Shown: one piece after another, positions 16,211-24,223 of the stretch
Layout: every line of letters begins with the position of its first letter
How positions within the stretch are numbered: position 1 is the first letter of the stretch
From: Roseiarcus sp036488815
GTDB lineage: Bacteria > Pseudomonadota > Alphaproteobacteria > Rhizobiales > Beijerinckiaceae
DNA: 64,000 nt
Direction of reading: 5' to 3'
Assembly: GCA_036488815.1 (NCBI GenBank)
Contig: DASXGX010000070.1
Span: forward strand, 103,220 to 167,219
Program-made: the position numbers and the translations under genes
The notes under the pieces: model-generated
The model's input: only the letters and a program-made list of their open reading frames with translations
Database searches by the model: none
What the model was told of the DNA's origin: nothing

Positions 16211-17211
16211 CCCGCCGCCGCGCCCCTGTCGAAACTTCGAAGCGCTACGAGCTCGTCGCGACGGCGTTGCGCGCCAACATCGCCTCTGGGCGCCTGGAGC
16301 CTGGCGTCGTGCTTCTGGAAGGCCCGATCGCCGCCGTGATGAAGACGAGCCGCGCCCCGGTGCAGGCGGCGCTGCGCATATTGGAAGAAGAGAGGCTGGT
16401 TCACCGCTTCGACGGCCGTGGTTTCCTGGTCGGTCGTCCCGGCAGCCGCGTCGCGCCGATTCGCAGCGACATTGCGGCGCTGGGGCTGCGGATATCCGAC
16501 GAAATCGACAGCGCGCTGCAAAATCGCGGGCTGTGGGAGCGCGTGTACGACGAGGTGGAGGCGGCGGTCGCTGCCTGCCTGATCTTCGGCGAGTTCCGCA
16601 TTATCGAATCCGAACTCGGCGAATATTACGGCGTCAGCCGCACCGTGGTGCGCGACGTGCTCGGGCGCCTGCACGAGCGCGGGCTGATCGCGAAAACGCC
16701 GAGCTCGCGCTGGGTGGCCGGCGCGCTGACGGCCGAATCGGTGCGTGAGCGCTTCCAGCTTCGCCAGTTGCTCGAGCCGGAAGCCTTGCGGCTCGCCGGC
16801 GACCGAATTGATTTCGACCGGATCCGGCGTGTGCTACGCCATGAGAGCGCGCGCGATCCGGCGACCCAAGAGCCGGCGGATTGGAGCCAGCTCGACCGCG
16901 AGCTCATGGATTCGTGCATCGTTCGCGCGCGCAACGCCCACCTGGTCGATCTCATTCGTCAGAATCGCGTGCCGCTTGCCGCCGCGTCGCGCGCGCTCAC
17001 CAATCTTGGACTTCCCGCCGACGAGATCGCCGCGAGCGAATATGTGATGCTTTTCGAGCTGATCGCCGATCGCGCAATCGACGCCGCCGCGATCTATTGG
17101 CGCGATCACCTCGCCGCGCTTGCAGAGAAAAATCTCGCGCGGCTGAAGATTGTCGCGGTCATCACTGATCCGCCGATCGGCGTTCCGTACCTCACGTCGC
17201 ACGACGGCTGA
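16207..17211 (+). CDS. GntR-family regulator with two tandem winged-helix domains
   Basis: A 334-residue transcription factor. Residues about 12-77 form one GntR winged helix (ALRANIASGRLEPGVVL, SRAPVQAALRILEEERLV, then a GRGFLVG wing). Residues about 105-175 form a second (VAACLIFGEFRIIESELGEY, SRTVVRDVLGRLHERGLI). The remaining 150 residues are a helical FCD-type ligand domain (RQLLEPEALRLA, FELIADRAIDAAAIYWRDHL). Ordinary FadR-type proteins have one HTH, so the duplication is unusual. It is coupled to the preceding binding protein and lies just upstream of the large importer operon, its likely target. Confidence 0.85.
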   Translation: MTRRRAPVETSKRYELVATALRANIASGRLEPGVVLLEGPIAAVMKTSRAPVQAALRILEEERLVHRFDGRGFLVGRPGSRVAPIRSDIAALGLRISDEIDSALQNRGLWERVYDEVEAAVAACLIFGEFRIIESELGEYYGVSRTVVRDVLGRLHERGLIAKTPSSRWVAGALTAESVRERFQLRQLLEPEALRLAGDRIDFDRIRRVLRHESARDPATQEPADWSQLDRELMDSCIVRARNAHLVDLIRQNRVPLAAASRALTNLGLPADEIAASEYVMLFELIADRAIDAAAIYWRDHLAALAEKNLARLKIVAVITDPPIGVPYLTSHDG

Positions 17212-17222
17212 AAAATGATCTT

Positions 17223-17346
17223 TGCATGCATCAGCCATTATTTTTAACCGCTCTGCGCAATCCTCGATCAGAATGCGCCCAAAATACAGGCGATGTGCCT
17301 GCCGAATCGGATTCTCGCCGATAAAGCAGAAAACCTGTTGCATACA
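17223..17346 (+). promoter_or_regulatory. Candidate operator pair upstream of importer operon
   Basis: The 212-base gap before the ATPase gene is AT-richer than its surroundings. It contains the perfect palindrome TGCATGCA (17223-17230) and a 7/8 match TGCATACA (17339-17346). Such a pair could bind the tandem-HTH GntR protein encoded just upstream. No confident -35/-10 pair was found. Confidence 0.35.
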
Positions 17347-17423
17347 TTAGCCGTTTTTGCTTTCTTCCGCCTGCAAGCGAGAGAAGCGCTGACGGCGCCA
17401 TGGTGCGGGGAGAGTGAACGGCC

Positions 17424-18488
17424 GTGTTTGAAAGTCCGATCCTGCGATTGGAGGGCCTGACGAAGCGCTTCGGCGAACGCGCCGCGCTGGACAACGTGTC
17501 CTTCTCCATCAATAGCGGCGAATACGTGTCGCTTCTCGGCCCAAGCGGTTCCGGAAAGACGGTGCTTTTGCGCGCGATCGCCGGATTCGAGGCCATGGAC
17601 GAAGGGCGCATATTCTCGGCCGGAAAGGACATCACGCGCGACGCCGCACATATGCGCGGCATCGGCTTCGTGTTTCAGAATTTCGCGCTGTTCCCTCATC
17701 TCTCCGTCTTCGACAATGTCGCATTCGGGCTTCGCAACGGAGTCCAGCGATACGACGAGGCGAAGGTGCGCAGCCGCGCGCTGGAAGTGATCGAACTCGT
17801 CGGACTGAAAGGTCTCGAGGAACGGGGGCCGCATCAGATCTCCGGCGGTCAGAAGCAGCGCGTCGCGCTGGCCCGGACGCTGGTCATTCGTCCCAAGCTT
17901 GTGTTGTTGGATGAGCCGCTCGGCGCGTTGGACGCCAATTTGCGTCTGCGCATGCGCGGCGAGTTGCGCCGCATACGCGAACAACTCGGCATTCCTTTCC
18001 TGCATGTGACCGGCAGCGAGAGCGAAGCGCTCGCGATGGGCGACAGGCTGATCGTCCTCGACGACGGCAAGATCGGTCAGTTCGGAAAGCCCGGCGAGAT
18101 CTACGAGCGCCCCGCCAACCCGAACGTCGCCAAGTTCCTGAACTGCTACAATGTATTCGAGGGCGCGCTCGAGGGCGGCGCGTTCATGACGCCCTACGGC
18201 CGGTTTCCTGTTGGAACGAGGGTGGTGTCCGCCAAACCTGCCTACGCCATCCGGTACGACCGCGTCGTCGCGCAAGGGGCAGAGGCGTCAGGCGGCGCAG
18301 CCGCGCTCGCCGCCAATTATGTCGCGAGCGAATACCTTGGCTCGGCGATTGTTCATTTCTTCGAAACGTCGGACGGCAAAGTCGTCGAGGTGGAACACCA
18401 TCTCAGCAATGGGCCCCCGGACGTCTACGCCCCAGGCCAGACCTACAATCTTACATGGAAGACAGAGGATGCGATTGCCTTTGGCTGA
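17424..18488 (+). CDS. PotA-like ABC importer ATPase with degenerate H-loop
   Basis: A 354-residue ATPase of the spermidine/putrescine-iron type, energising the permeases at 18498 and 19403. Walker A GPSGSGKT is at 39-46, the Q-loop at FVFQNFALFPHL, signature ISGGQ before KQRVALART, and Walker B LVLLDEPLGALD. The switch region reads VTGSESEAL, with glycine 197 where VTH(D/A)Q normally supplies the catalytic histidine; the second ATPase at 23111 keeps His 194. A C-terminal TOBE-like regulatory domain covers about 240-350. GTG start. This protein may therefore be the weak half of a heterodimeric ATPase; alternatively the change is tolerated. Confidence 0.88.
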   Translation: MFESPILRLEGLTKRFGERAALDNVSFSINSGEYVSLLGPSGSGKTVLLRAIAGFEAMDEGRIFSAGKDITRDAAHMRGIGFVFQNFALFPHLSVFDNVAFGLRNGVQRYDEAKVRSRALEVIELVGLKGLEERGPHQISGGQKQRVALARTLVIRPKLVLLDEPLGALDANLRLRMRGELRRIREQLGIPFLHVTGSESEALAMGDRLIVLDDGKIGQFGKPGEIYERPANPNVAKFLNCYNVFEGALEGGAFMTPYGRFPVGTRVVSAKPAYAIRYDRVVAQGAEASGGAAALAANYVASEYLGSAIVHFFETSDGKVVEVEHHLSNGPPDVYAPGQTYNLTWKTEDAIAFG

Positions 18489-18497
18489 GAGACTGCC

Positions 18498-19397
18498 ATG
18501 ACGACGACCGAGATTGCGGTATCGACAGCGCGGGAGCGCGCGACGGAATCGTCGGACGCACGCGGCGCCTACTTGCTGCTTGCGCCGGCGGTCGTCTGGA
18601 TGACGCTCTTCCTCGTCGTGCCGATGGCGATGATCATCTACGTCTCGTTCTGGACGCAGACCACGTTCAAGATCGAGGCGAAGCTGACGCTCGACAGTTG
18701 GCAGACGTTCTTCTCCTCCGACACCTACATCAATTCGCTCTGGACCACGCTGCGGATCTGGTTGATCGTCCTCGCCTCGACCTTCGTGATCGGATACCCG
18801 ACCGCGCTCTTCGTCGGGCTCTTCGTGAAGAACAAGACGCTTCAGACCACGCTGCTCGTTCTCTGCGTCATACCGTTCTGGACCTCCTTCCTCATTCGCG
18901 TTCTCGCCTGGCGCCCTATGCTCGGCAAGGAAGGCGCGATCAACATCCTGCTTCTCAAGGCGGGGATCATTCACCACCCGATCGAGGCGTTGCTGTTCAG
19001 CGATCTGTCGGTCGTCATCGGCATGACGCAGATCTATGTGGTCTTCATGGTCGGACCGATCGCCTTCATGCTGGGGCGGATCGATCCCAACATCATTGAG
19101 GCGGCCCGCGATCTCGGCGCCGACTTTTGGCGCATCCTGCGAAAGATCATCTTCCCGCTCAGCCTCCCCGGCGTGGTGGTCGGCGCCATCTTCGTCAGCG
19201 TCATGGTGCTCGGCGAGTTCGCCACCAGCGCCGCGCTGTCGGGCCGGAAGGTCAATCTGCTCGGCAACATCATCGTCACCGAGGTCGGGTCGTTGAAGTG
19301 GGCGCTCGCTTCGGTCGTGGGCGTGATCCTCACGGTGATCATGGGACTGGTGATCGCCGGTCTGCTGCGCGTCGTCGACCTCAAGAAGGAGCTTTGA
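18498..19397 (+). CDS. PotB-like ABC importer permease
   Basis: A 299-residue inner-membrane permease with six predicted helices and a roughly 20-residue polar N-terminus. The EAA cytoplasmic loop that docks on the ATPase reads EAARDLGADFWRILRKIIFP followed by LSLPG. The gene begins 9 bases after the ATPase gene. It is the first of a matched permease pair and should form the channel with the product of 19403. Family context (polyamine, opine or small cationic or zwitterionic solutes) does not fix the ligand. Confidence 0.9.
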   Translation: MTTTEIAVSTARERATESSDARGAYLLLAPAVVWMTLFLVVPMAMIIYVSFWTQTTFKIEAKLTLDSWQTFFSSDTYINSLWTTLRIWLIVLASTFVIGYPTALFVGLFVKNKTLQTTLLVLCVIPFWTSFLIRVLAWRPMLGKEGAINILLLKAGIIHHPIEALLFSDLSVVIGMTQIYVVFMVGPIAFMLGRIDPNIIEAARDLGADFWRILRKIIFPLSLPGVVVGAIFVSVMVLGEFATSAALSGRKVNLLGNIIVTEVGSLKWALASVVGVILTVIMGLVIAGLLRVVDLKKEL

Positions 19398-19402
19398 GAG
19401 CG

Positions 19403-20248
19403 ATGGAGTCGCGCATCCTCAAGCCCGTTTTGGCCGTCTATGTGGGCCTGTTTCTACTCTTCCTCTACGGGCCCTTCATCGTTCTCGGCATCCTGTCGTT
19501 CCAGCAGGGGCCGGAGGGCGGGCCGCAGTTCCCGATCGTCGAATGGTCGGTGTTCTGGTACAAGCACATTCTCGGCCTGGCGCCGCCCTCGCGCGTCGCG
19601 CCGCTGCCGATCGGCATCTCGCTGTTCCGTTCGTTGACGCTCGCCTTCATGACGATGGTCACGTCGACGGTGATCGGCGTGATGGCCGCACAAGCCTTCC
19701 GGCGCAACTTCCGCGGCAAGACGGCGGTTTTCTACTTGATCGTGCTCGGGATGATCGTTCCCGGCGTTCTGGTCGGCCTGGGCTCGGCGCTCGTCGCCAC
19801 GACGACCGGAATCGAGCGGCATTGGTGGTCGACCGCCTTCGCGACGCATGTCGTCTACACGCTGCCGTTCGCGTTTCTGGTGATGTTGGCGATCTTCAAC
19901 CGTTTCGATTCGTCAGTAGAGGAGGCGGCGTGGTCGCTCGGAGTCACGCCGGGGACGACATTTCGCAAGGTGACGTTCCCGCTCATTTTCCCGGGCGTCC
20001 TCTCGGCGATGCTGTTCGCGTTCACGCTCTCCTATGACGAATTTTCGCGAACGCTCTTTTCCTCCGGGCGCGAGCAGACTCTGCCGTTGGCGATCTACTC
20101 GACCTTCGAGGTCGAAATTCATCCCAATGTCTTCGCCTTTGGCGTGCTGACGACGCTGTTCTCCTTTGCGCTGCTCGCCGTCTACGCGATCCTCATGACA
20201 ATGAGCGTGCGTCGCGCGCGCCGCATCGCCATCCAGGAGACGGTCTGA
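19403..20248 (+). CDS. PotC-like ABC importer permease
   Basis: A 281-residue permease with six predicted helices. The EAA loop is EEAAWSLGVTPGTTFRKVTF followed by PLIFPG. The ATG at 19403 lies 5 bases after the PotB-like stop; the longer open frame upstream is a shadow of that gene. Its stop codon overlaps the ATG of the first SDR (TGATG), so transport and catabolic genes are translationally linked. Confidence 0.9.
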   Translation: MESRILKPVLAVYVGLFLLFLYGPFIVLGILSFQQGPEGGPQFPIVEWSVFWYKHILGLAPPSRVAPLPIGISLFRSLTLAFMTMVTSTVIGVMAAQAFRRNFRGKTAVFYLIVLGMIVPGVLVGLGSALVATTTGIERHWWSTAFATHVVYTLPFAFLVMLAIFNRFDSSVEEAAWSLGVTPGTTFRKVTFPLIFPGVLSAMLFAFTLSYDEFSRTLFSSGREQTLPLAIYSTFEVEIHPNVFAFGVLTTLFSFALLAVYAILMTMSVRRARRIAIQETV

Positions 20249-20979
20249 TGAAAGTCGTCGTCGTCACCGGAGCGGGCTCGGGGATCGGTCGCGCCTGCGC
20301 GCTCCGCCTTGCGGCGGACGGCTATCGCGTCGCCGTAAACGATCTGCGCCTCGCCGAGGCCGAAAAGGTGGCCGCCGAGATCAAGGCCGCCGGCGGCGCC
20401 GCGATCGCCGCAGGCGGCGACGTCTCGCGCGAAGAGGACGTCGCGGCGATCGTCGGAGCGTGCCGCGCCGCCTTCGGCGATCCGACCCACCTCGTCAACA
20501 ACGCCGGCTTCGTGCACCAGGCTCGCTTCGTCGACCTGACGCCGGCGGATTTCGACCGCATGTTCGCCGTGCATGTGCGCGGCGTCTTTCTGATGACCAA
20601 GGCGGTTCTGCCGGCGATGTTGGAGAGTCACGCGGGCGTCGTCGTCAACATGGCCTCGCAGCTTGGCCAGATCGGCGGCGTCGAGCTTTCTCACTACAGC
20701 GCCGCCAAGGCGGCGATTATCGGCTTGACCAAGTCGCTGGCGCGCGAGGTGAGCGCATCGGGCGTGCGCGTCAACGCCGTTGCTCCCGGCCCGATCAATA
20801 CGCCGCTCGTCATGGCGCTCTCCGAGGATTGGCGCAACGCCAAGGCGGCGGAGCTTCCGCTCGGCCGTTTCGGCGAGCCTGACGAAGTCGCGGCGACGGT
20901 TGCCTTTCTCTGTTCAGATCAAGCGAGCCTGTTCGTCGGCCAGACGATCGGGCCGAATTCGGGAGACGTGATGCTGTGA
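20248..20979 (+). CDS. Short-chain dehydrogenase/reductase (first of a tandem pair)
   Basis: A 243-residue classical SDR. The cofactor motif TGAGSGIG is at about 7-14, followed by AVNDLRL, NNAG as VNNAGFVHQ, catalytic Ser in NMASQLGQ, YxxxK as YSAAK, and PGPINTPL. Likely oxidises or reduces a hydroxyl/carbonyl of the imported compound or a breakdown product. It overlaps both neighbours by 1-4 bases. The neighbouring SDR is related but clearly diverged, so the pair probably catalyses two different steps. Confidence 0.88.
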   Translation: MKVVVVTGAGSGIGRACALRLAADGYRVAVNDLRLAEAEKVAAEIKAAGGAAIAAGGDVSREEDVAAIVGACRAAFGDPTHLVNNAGFVHQARFVDLTPADFDRMFAVHVRGVFLMTKAVLPAMLESHAGVVVNMASQLGQIGGVELSHYSAAKAAIIGLTKSLAREVSASGVRVNAVAPGPINTPLVMALSEDWRNAKAAELPLGRFGEPDEVAATVAFLCSDQASLFVGQTIGPNSGDVML

Positions 20980-21731
20980 GCGAAACGGTTCTGATCACAG
21001 GCGCCGGCATCGGCATTGGGCGTGCGACGGCGAAGGCCTTCGCCACGGCGGGTTACCGGGTCGTCGTCACGGACATCCTCGAGAAAGAGGGCGCGTCCGT
21101 CGCCGCGGAAATCGTGGCGGCCGGCGGCCTTGCCGAGTTCCACAAGCTCGACGTTCGCTCGACGTCGGATGCGAACGCGCTCGTCGCCGCCATCGAGAAG
21201 GCGCACGGCGGCATCGACGCGATCGTCGCCAACGCAGGCATCGCCCATAAGACGCCGCTGGCGAACCTCACCGACGAGAAGTGGGACCATACGTTCGAGA
21301 TCGATCTGAAGGGCGTCTTCCGCGTCGTTCGGCCGGCTCTTGCCGGCATGCGCGCGCGCAAGAAGGGCGCGATCGTCTGCCTGTCCTCGATCATGGGCGT
21401 CGCCTACGGCTGGGACGAGCACGTCCACTATTCCTCGGCGAAGGCCGGCGTCGTCGGTCTGGTGCGCGGCCTCGCCGTCGAACTGGCGAAGGACGGCGTG
21501 CGGGTGAACGGCGTTGCGCCGGGCTACATCCGCACCGCGCAATTGCTCAGCGAGGAGCATTCGCTCGGCCCCGCCGGCGCGGAGAAGGCGGGTGAATTCA
21601 TCCCGATGGGGCGGATCGGCGAACCCGAAGAGATCGCCGACGTCATTCTGTTTCTGGCGTCGCGCTCGGCCCGATACATGACCGGCCAGGTGGTAACGGT
21701 CGACGGGGGCTTGCTGGTGGGACGCTACTGA
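20976..21731 (+). CDS. Short-chain dehydrogenase/reductase (second of the pair)
   Basis: A 251-residue classical SDR with GTG start overlapping the previous stop (GTGA). Motifs: TGAGIGIG at about 7-14, VVTDILE at the end of strand 2 (NAD-type acidic residue), VANAGIAHK in place of the usual NNAG, serine in CLSSIMG, YxxxK as YSSAK, and the C-terminal GQVVTVDGG. A 58-base gap to the next gene holds a weak hairpin (21742-21758). Confidence 0.88.
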   Translation: MSETVLITGAGIGIGRATAKAFATAGYRVVVTDILEKEGASVAAEIVAAGGLAEFHKLDVRSTSDANALVAAIEKAHGGIDAIVANAGIAHKTPLANLTDEKWDHTFEIDLKGVFRVVRPALAGMRARKKGAIVCLSSIMGVAYGWDEHVHYSSAKAGVVGLVRGLAVELAKDGVRVNGVAPGYIRTAQLLSEEHSLGPAGAEKAGEFIPMGRIGEPEEIADVILFLASRSARYMTGQVVTVDGGLLVGRY

Positions 21732-21789
21732 ACTGGTTCTGCGCCGTTGGGAGCGGCGTTGCGAAGAAGCTGAGAGTGAGGAGGAGCGC

Positions 21790-23010
21790 ATGGGTAAATT
21801 CGAGGTCTCGCGCCGAACGTTCATGCAGGGCGCGGCAAGCGGGATAACATTCACGGCGATGGGCGCGCCGTTTGGCGCGCAGCAAGCCTTCGCGGCCGGC
21901 CTAGCCGATCAGGAGCTGCGCACGGTCGGCCTGTCGGTGACGGTTCAGGAGCGCATTCTCGCCGACTTCAAGGCGAAGTCGGGGGTGAAGGCCGTCTCTG
22001 GCAAAGGCGCGATTTTCCCGGATACGCAGACGGAACTGCTGTCGGGTTCGACCGCCTACGACTGCTGGGAGACCATCGGCGAGCGTTTGCCGGCGGTGAT
22101 TGCGACCAACAAGATCGAACCGGTGCCGACCTCGGCGTTGAAGAACTGGGCCGGCATCCGCGACACCTTTGTGAAGCCCAGCCCGAAGTGGAAGCGGAAG
22201 GAACAGATCGTCGGCCAGATCTGGACCGACGAAAAGCAGACCGACCTGTGGATGGTTCCGACCGTCTACAACTACGATTCGATCGGCTATCGCCCGGACC
22301 TGGTCTCCAAGGAGGAGGCGAGCACCTGGACCGCGATCTTCGACGACAAGTTCCGCGGCAAGACCGGCCTCAACGTCGACCCGCTGATCGCCTTCGGACA
22401 GGCGGTTCTGGCGATGAACACGCTGAAGCTGCTCGAGGTTCCGAACCCCGGCAATCCCGACAAGAAGGCGATCGACGAAGCTTCGAAGTTCCTCATCTCG
22501 AAGAAGAAGGGCGGACAGTTCCGCGCGCTGTGGGGCGATTTCGGCGAACTCGTCAATCTGCTCGCGTCCGGCGAAATGGTCCTGGCCGATGCGTGGCAGC
22601 CGGCGGTCATGGCGGTGAAGGCGCAAGGCAAGGCGTGCACCTACGCCGTGCCGAAGGAAGGGTACCGCGCCTGGGCGATCGGCGTCTCGCCGATCGCGGG
22701 AACGCCGAACAAGGACGCGGTGATCGCCTATGCGGACTACTGGCTCTCGGGGCCGCCAGCGATCACGGTGTCGGAGCAGGGCTATTATTCGCCGACCACC
22801 AACATCAAGAACGTGATGAGCCCGGAGAAGTACGCGTTCTGGTACGAGGGCAAGCCTTGGAAGGGCGCGCCGGAGCGCGGCATCAAGGAGGGCGATCTGC
22901 GCGACGGCGGCTCGCTCGAGCAGCGCGCTTCGACGGTCGCCTACTGGCACCAGTGGCCGGACGAGTACGACTACCTGATGAAGAAATGGGACGAGTTCCT
23001 CAGCGCGTAA
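21790..23010 (+). CDS. Tat-exported PotD-like solute-binding protein
   Basis: A 406-residue periplasmic ligand receptor for the importer encoded around it. The N-terminus carries a twin-arginine signal, SRRTFM at residues 7-12, a short hydrophobic stretch and AFAAG as probable cleavage region. The mature part has the two-lobed PotD-like pattern (LSVTVQERILADFKAKSG, VPTVYNYDSIGYRPDL, DAWQPAVMAVKAQGK, YADYWLSGPPAI, QGYYSPTTNIKNVM). Tat export suggests folding before transport. Its signal-less paralogue is encoded at 14843. Confidence 0.9.
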   Translation: MGKFEVSRRTFMQGAASGITFTAMGAPFGAQQAFAAGLADQELRTVGLSVTVQERILADFKAKSGVKAVSGKGAIFPDTQTELLSGSTAYDCWETIGERLPAVIATNKIEPVPTSALKNWAGIRDTFVKPSPKWKRKEQIVGQIWTDEKQTDLWMVPTVYNYDSIGYRPDLVSKEEASTWTAIFDDKFRGKTGLNVDPLIAFGQAVLAMNTLKLLEVPNPGNPDKKAIDEASKFLISKKKGGQFRALWGDFGELVNLLASGEMVLADAWQPAVMAVKAQGKACTYAVPKEGYRAWAIGVSPIAGTPNKDAVIAYADYWLSGPPAITVSEQGYYSPTTNIKNVMSPEKYAFWYEGKPWKGAPERGIKEGDLRDGGSLEQRASTVAYWHQWPDEYDYLMKKWDEFLSA

Positions 23011-23048
23011 CTGTGCGCTGGGGACGACGCACAAGTCATCCGACGAGA

Positions 23049-23070
23049 CCCCGCGCCTTCGGGCGCGGGG
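23049..23070 (+). terminator. Perfect GC hairpin with TTCG loop after binding-protein gene
   Basis: Nine paired bases, CCCCGCGCC and GGCGCGGGG, enclose TTCG, the C(UUCG)G ultra-stable tetraloop. It sits 38 bases after the binding-protein stop and before a second ATPase gene. The following sequence has only TTTT (23074-23077), so I favour partial termination or protection of the upstream mRNA, which would raise binding-protein output. Confidence 0.7.
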
Positions 23071-23110
23071 GACATTTTGAATTCGCAAGTGCAGGTTGGG
23101 ACCGAAACGC

Positions 23111-24214
23111 GTGAGCTACGACCTTCAACTCGTCAACGTCGGGAAAGTCTACGACAACGGCACGCCCGCGGTCGTCGACTTCAATCTCGAGGTTACAAAG
23201 GGCGAGTTCATCGCCTTTCTCGGTCCGTCGGGCTGCGGCAAGACGACGACGCTCCGTATGATCGCCGGCTTCGAAGCGATCTCCTCGGGCGACATCCTCA
23301 TCCGAGGCAAGCGCGTGAACGACGTTCCGCCCGAGCGGCGGCCGACCGCGATGATCTTCCAGAACTACGCGCTGTTTCCTCACATGACGGTGCGCGACAA
23401 CGTCCGCTTCGGCCTCGACGTCAAGAAGATGCCGGCGCTGGAGCGCGACGCGAAGGTCGAGCGCATCCTGGACAAGCTGGGGTTGGCCGACATCGGCGAC
23501 CACAAGCCGGACCGACTCTCCGGCGGCCAGAAGCAGCGCATCGCCCTCGCTCGCGCGCTTGTCGTCGAGCCCGACATTCTGCTGCTCGACGAGCCGCTCG
23601 GCGCGCTCGACGCCAATCTGCGCAAGAGCATTCAAAACGAACTGAAGCTGTTGCAGCGGCGCCTCGGCGTCACCTTCGTCTTCGTCACGCATGCGCAGTC
23701 CGAGGCGCTGGCGCTCTCCGACCGCATCGTCGTGATGAACGCCGGGCGCATCGAGCAGGTCAGCGCGCCCTACGAGCTCTACACGCGGCCAAAGACTCTG
23801 TTCGTCGCGCAATTCATCGGCCGCAACGCTCTTATTCCGGGCCGCGTCGCGGCGGCGGATGGCGGCGGCTTCGTGCTGGACACGGCCTTCGGGCATCTCG
23901 TTGGCGCTGCGCTCGGCGAGAGCCCGGGCGTTGGCAGCAAGGCGAGCCTTGCCGTACCGGCGGAAGCGATCGACGTTCTGCCCGTGTCGACGACGCAGGA
24001 CGTCCTGCTCCAAACCTATGGCGGCAATCCAGTCAAGGGGACGATCGAGTCGATCCAGCAGGTCGGGCACATCGTCCAGATCGCGGCGCTGATCGGCGCG
24101 GCCAATCCGGTTCTGGTCGAAGGCCACGCAGACAAATACGCTGGGCGGCTGCAGACCGGCGACGACGTGTTGCTCGCCTGGCGGCGCGACGCGGCGACGC
24201 TCATTACGCACTAA
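23111..24214 (+). CDS. PotA/MalK-type ABC importer ATPase with intact motifs
   Basis: A 367-residue ATPase with a full motif set: Walker A GPSGCGKT (38-45), Q-loop MIFQNYALFPHM, signature LSGGQ, Walker B ILLLDEPLGALD and H-loop VTHAQ with His 194. A TOBE-type C-terminal domain follows. No permease or binding gene of its own is adjacent, so it likely shares the permeases at 18498/19403 with the degenerate ATPase at 17424. GTG 23111 is chosen because SYDLQLVNVGKVY then starts at the usual place; a TTG at 23096 is possible. Confidence 0.88.
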   Translation: MSYDLQLVNVGKVYDNGTPAVVDFNLEVTKGEFIAFLGPSGCGKTTTLRMIAGFEAISSGDILIRGKRVNDVPPERRPTAMIFQNYALFPHMTVRDNVRFGLDVKKMPALERDAKVERILDKLGLADIGDHKPDRLSGGQKQRIALARALVVEPDILLLDEPLGALDANLRKSIQNELKLLQRRLGVTFVFVTHAQSEALALSDRIVVMNAGRIEQVSAPYELYTRPKTLFVAQFIGRNALIPGRVAAADGGGFVLDTAFGHLVGAALGESPGVGSKASLAVPAEAIDVLPVSTTQDVLLQTYGGNPVKGTIESIQQVGHIVQIAALIGAANPVLVEGHADKYAGRLQTGDDVLLAWRRDAATLITH

Positions 24215-24223
24215 AGGCCGATC

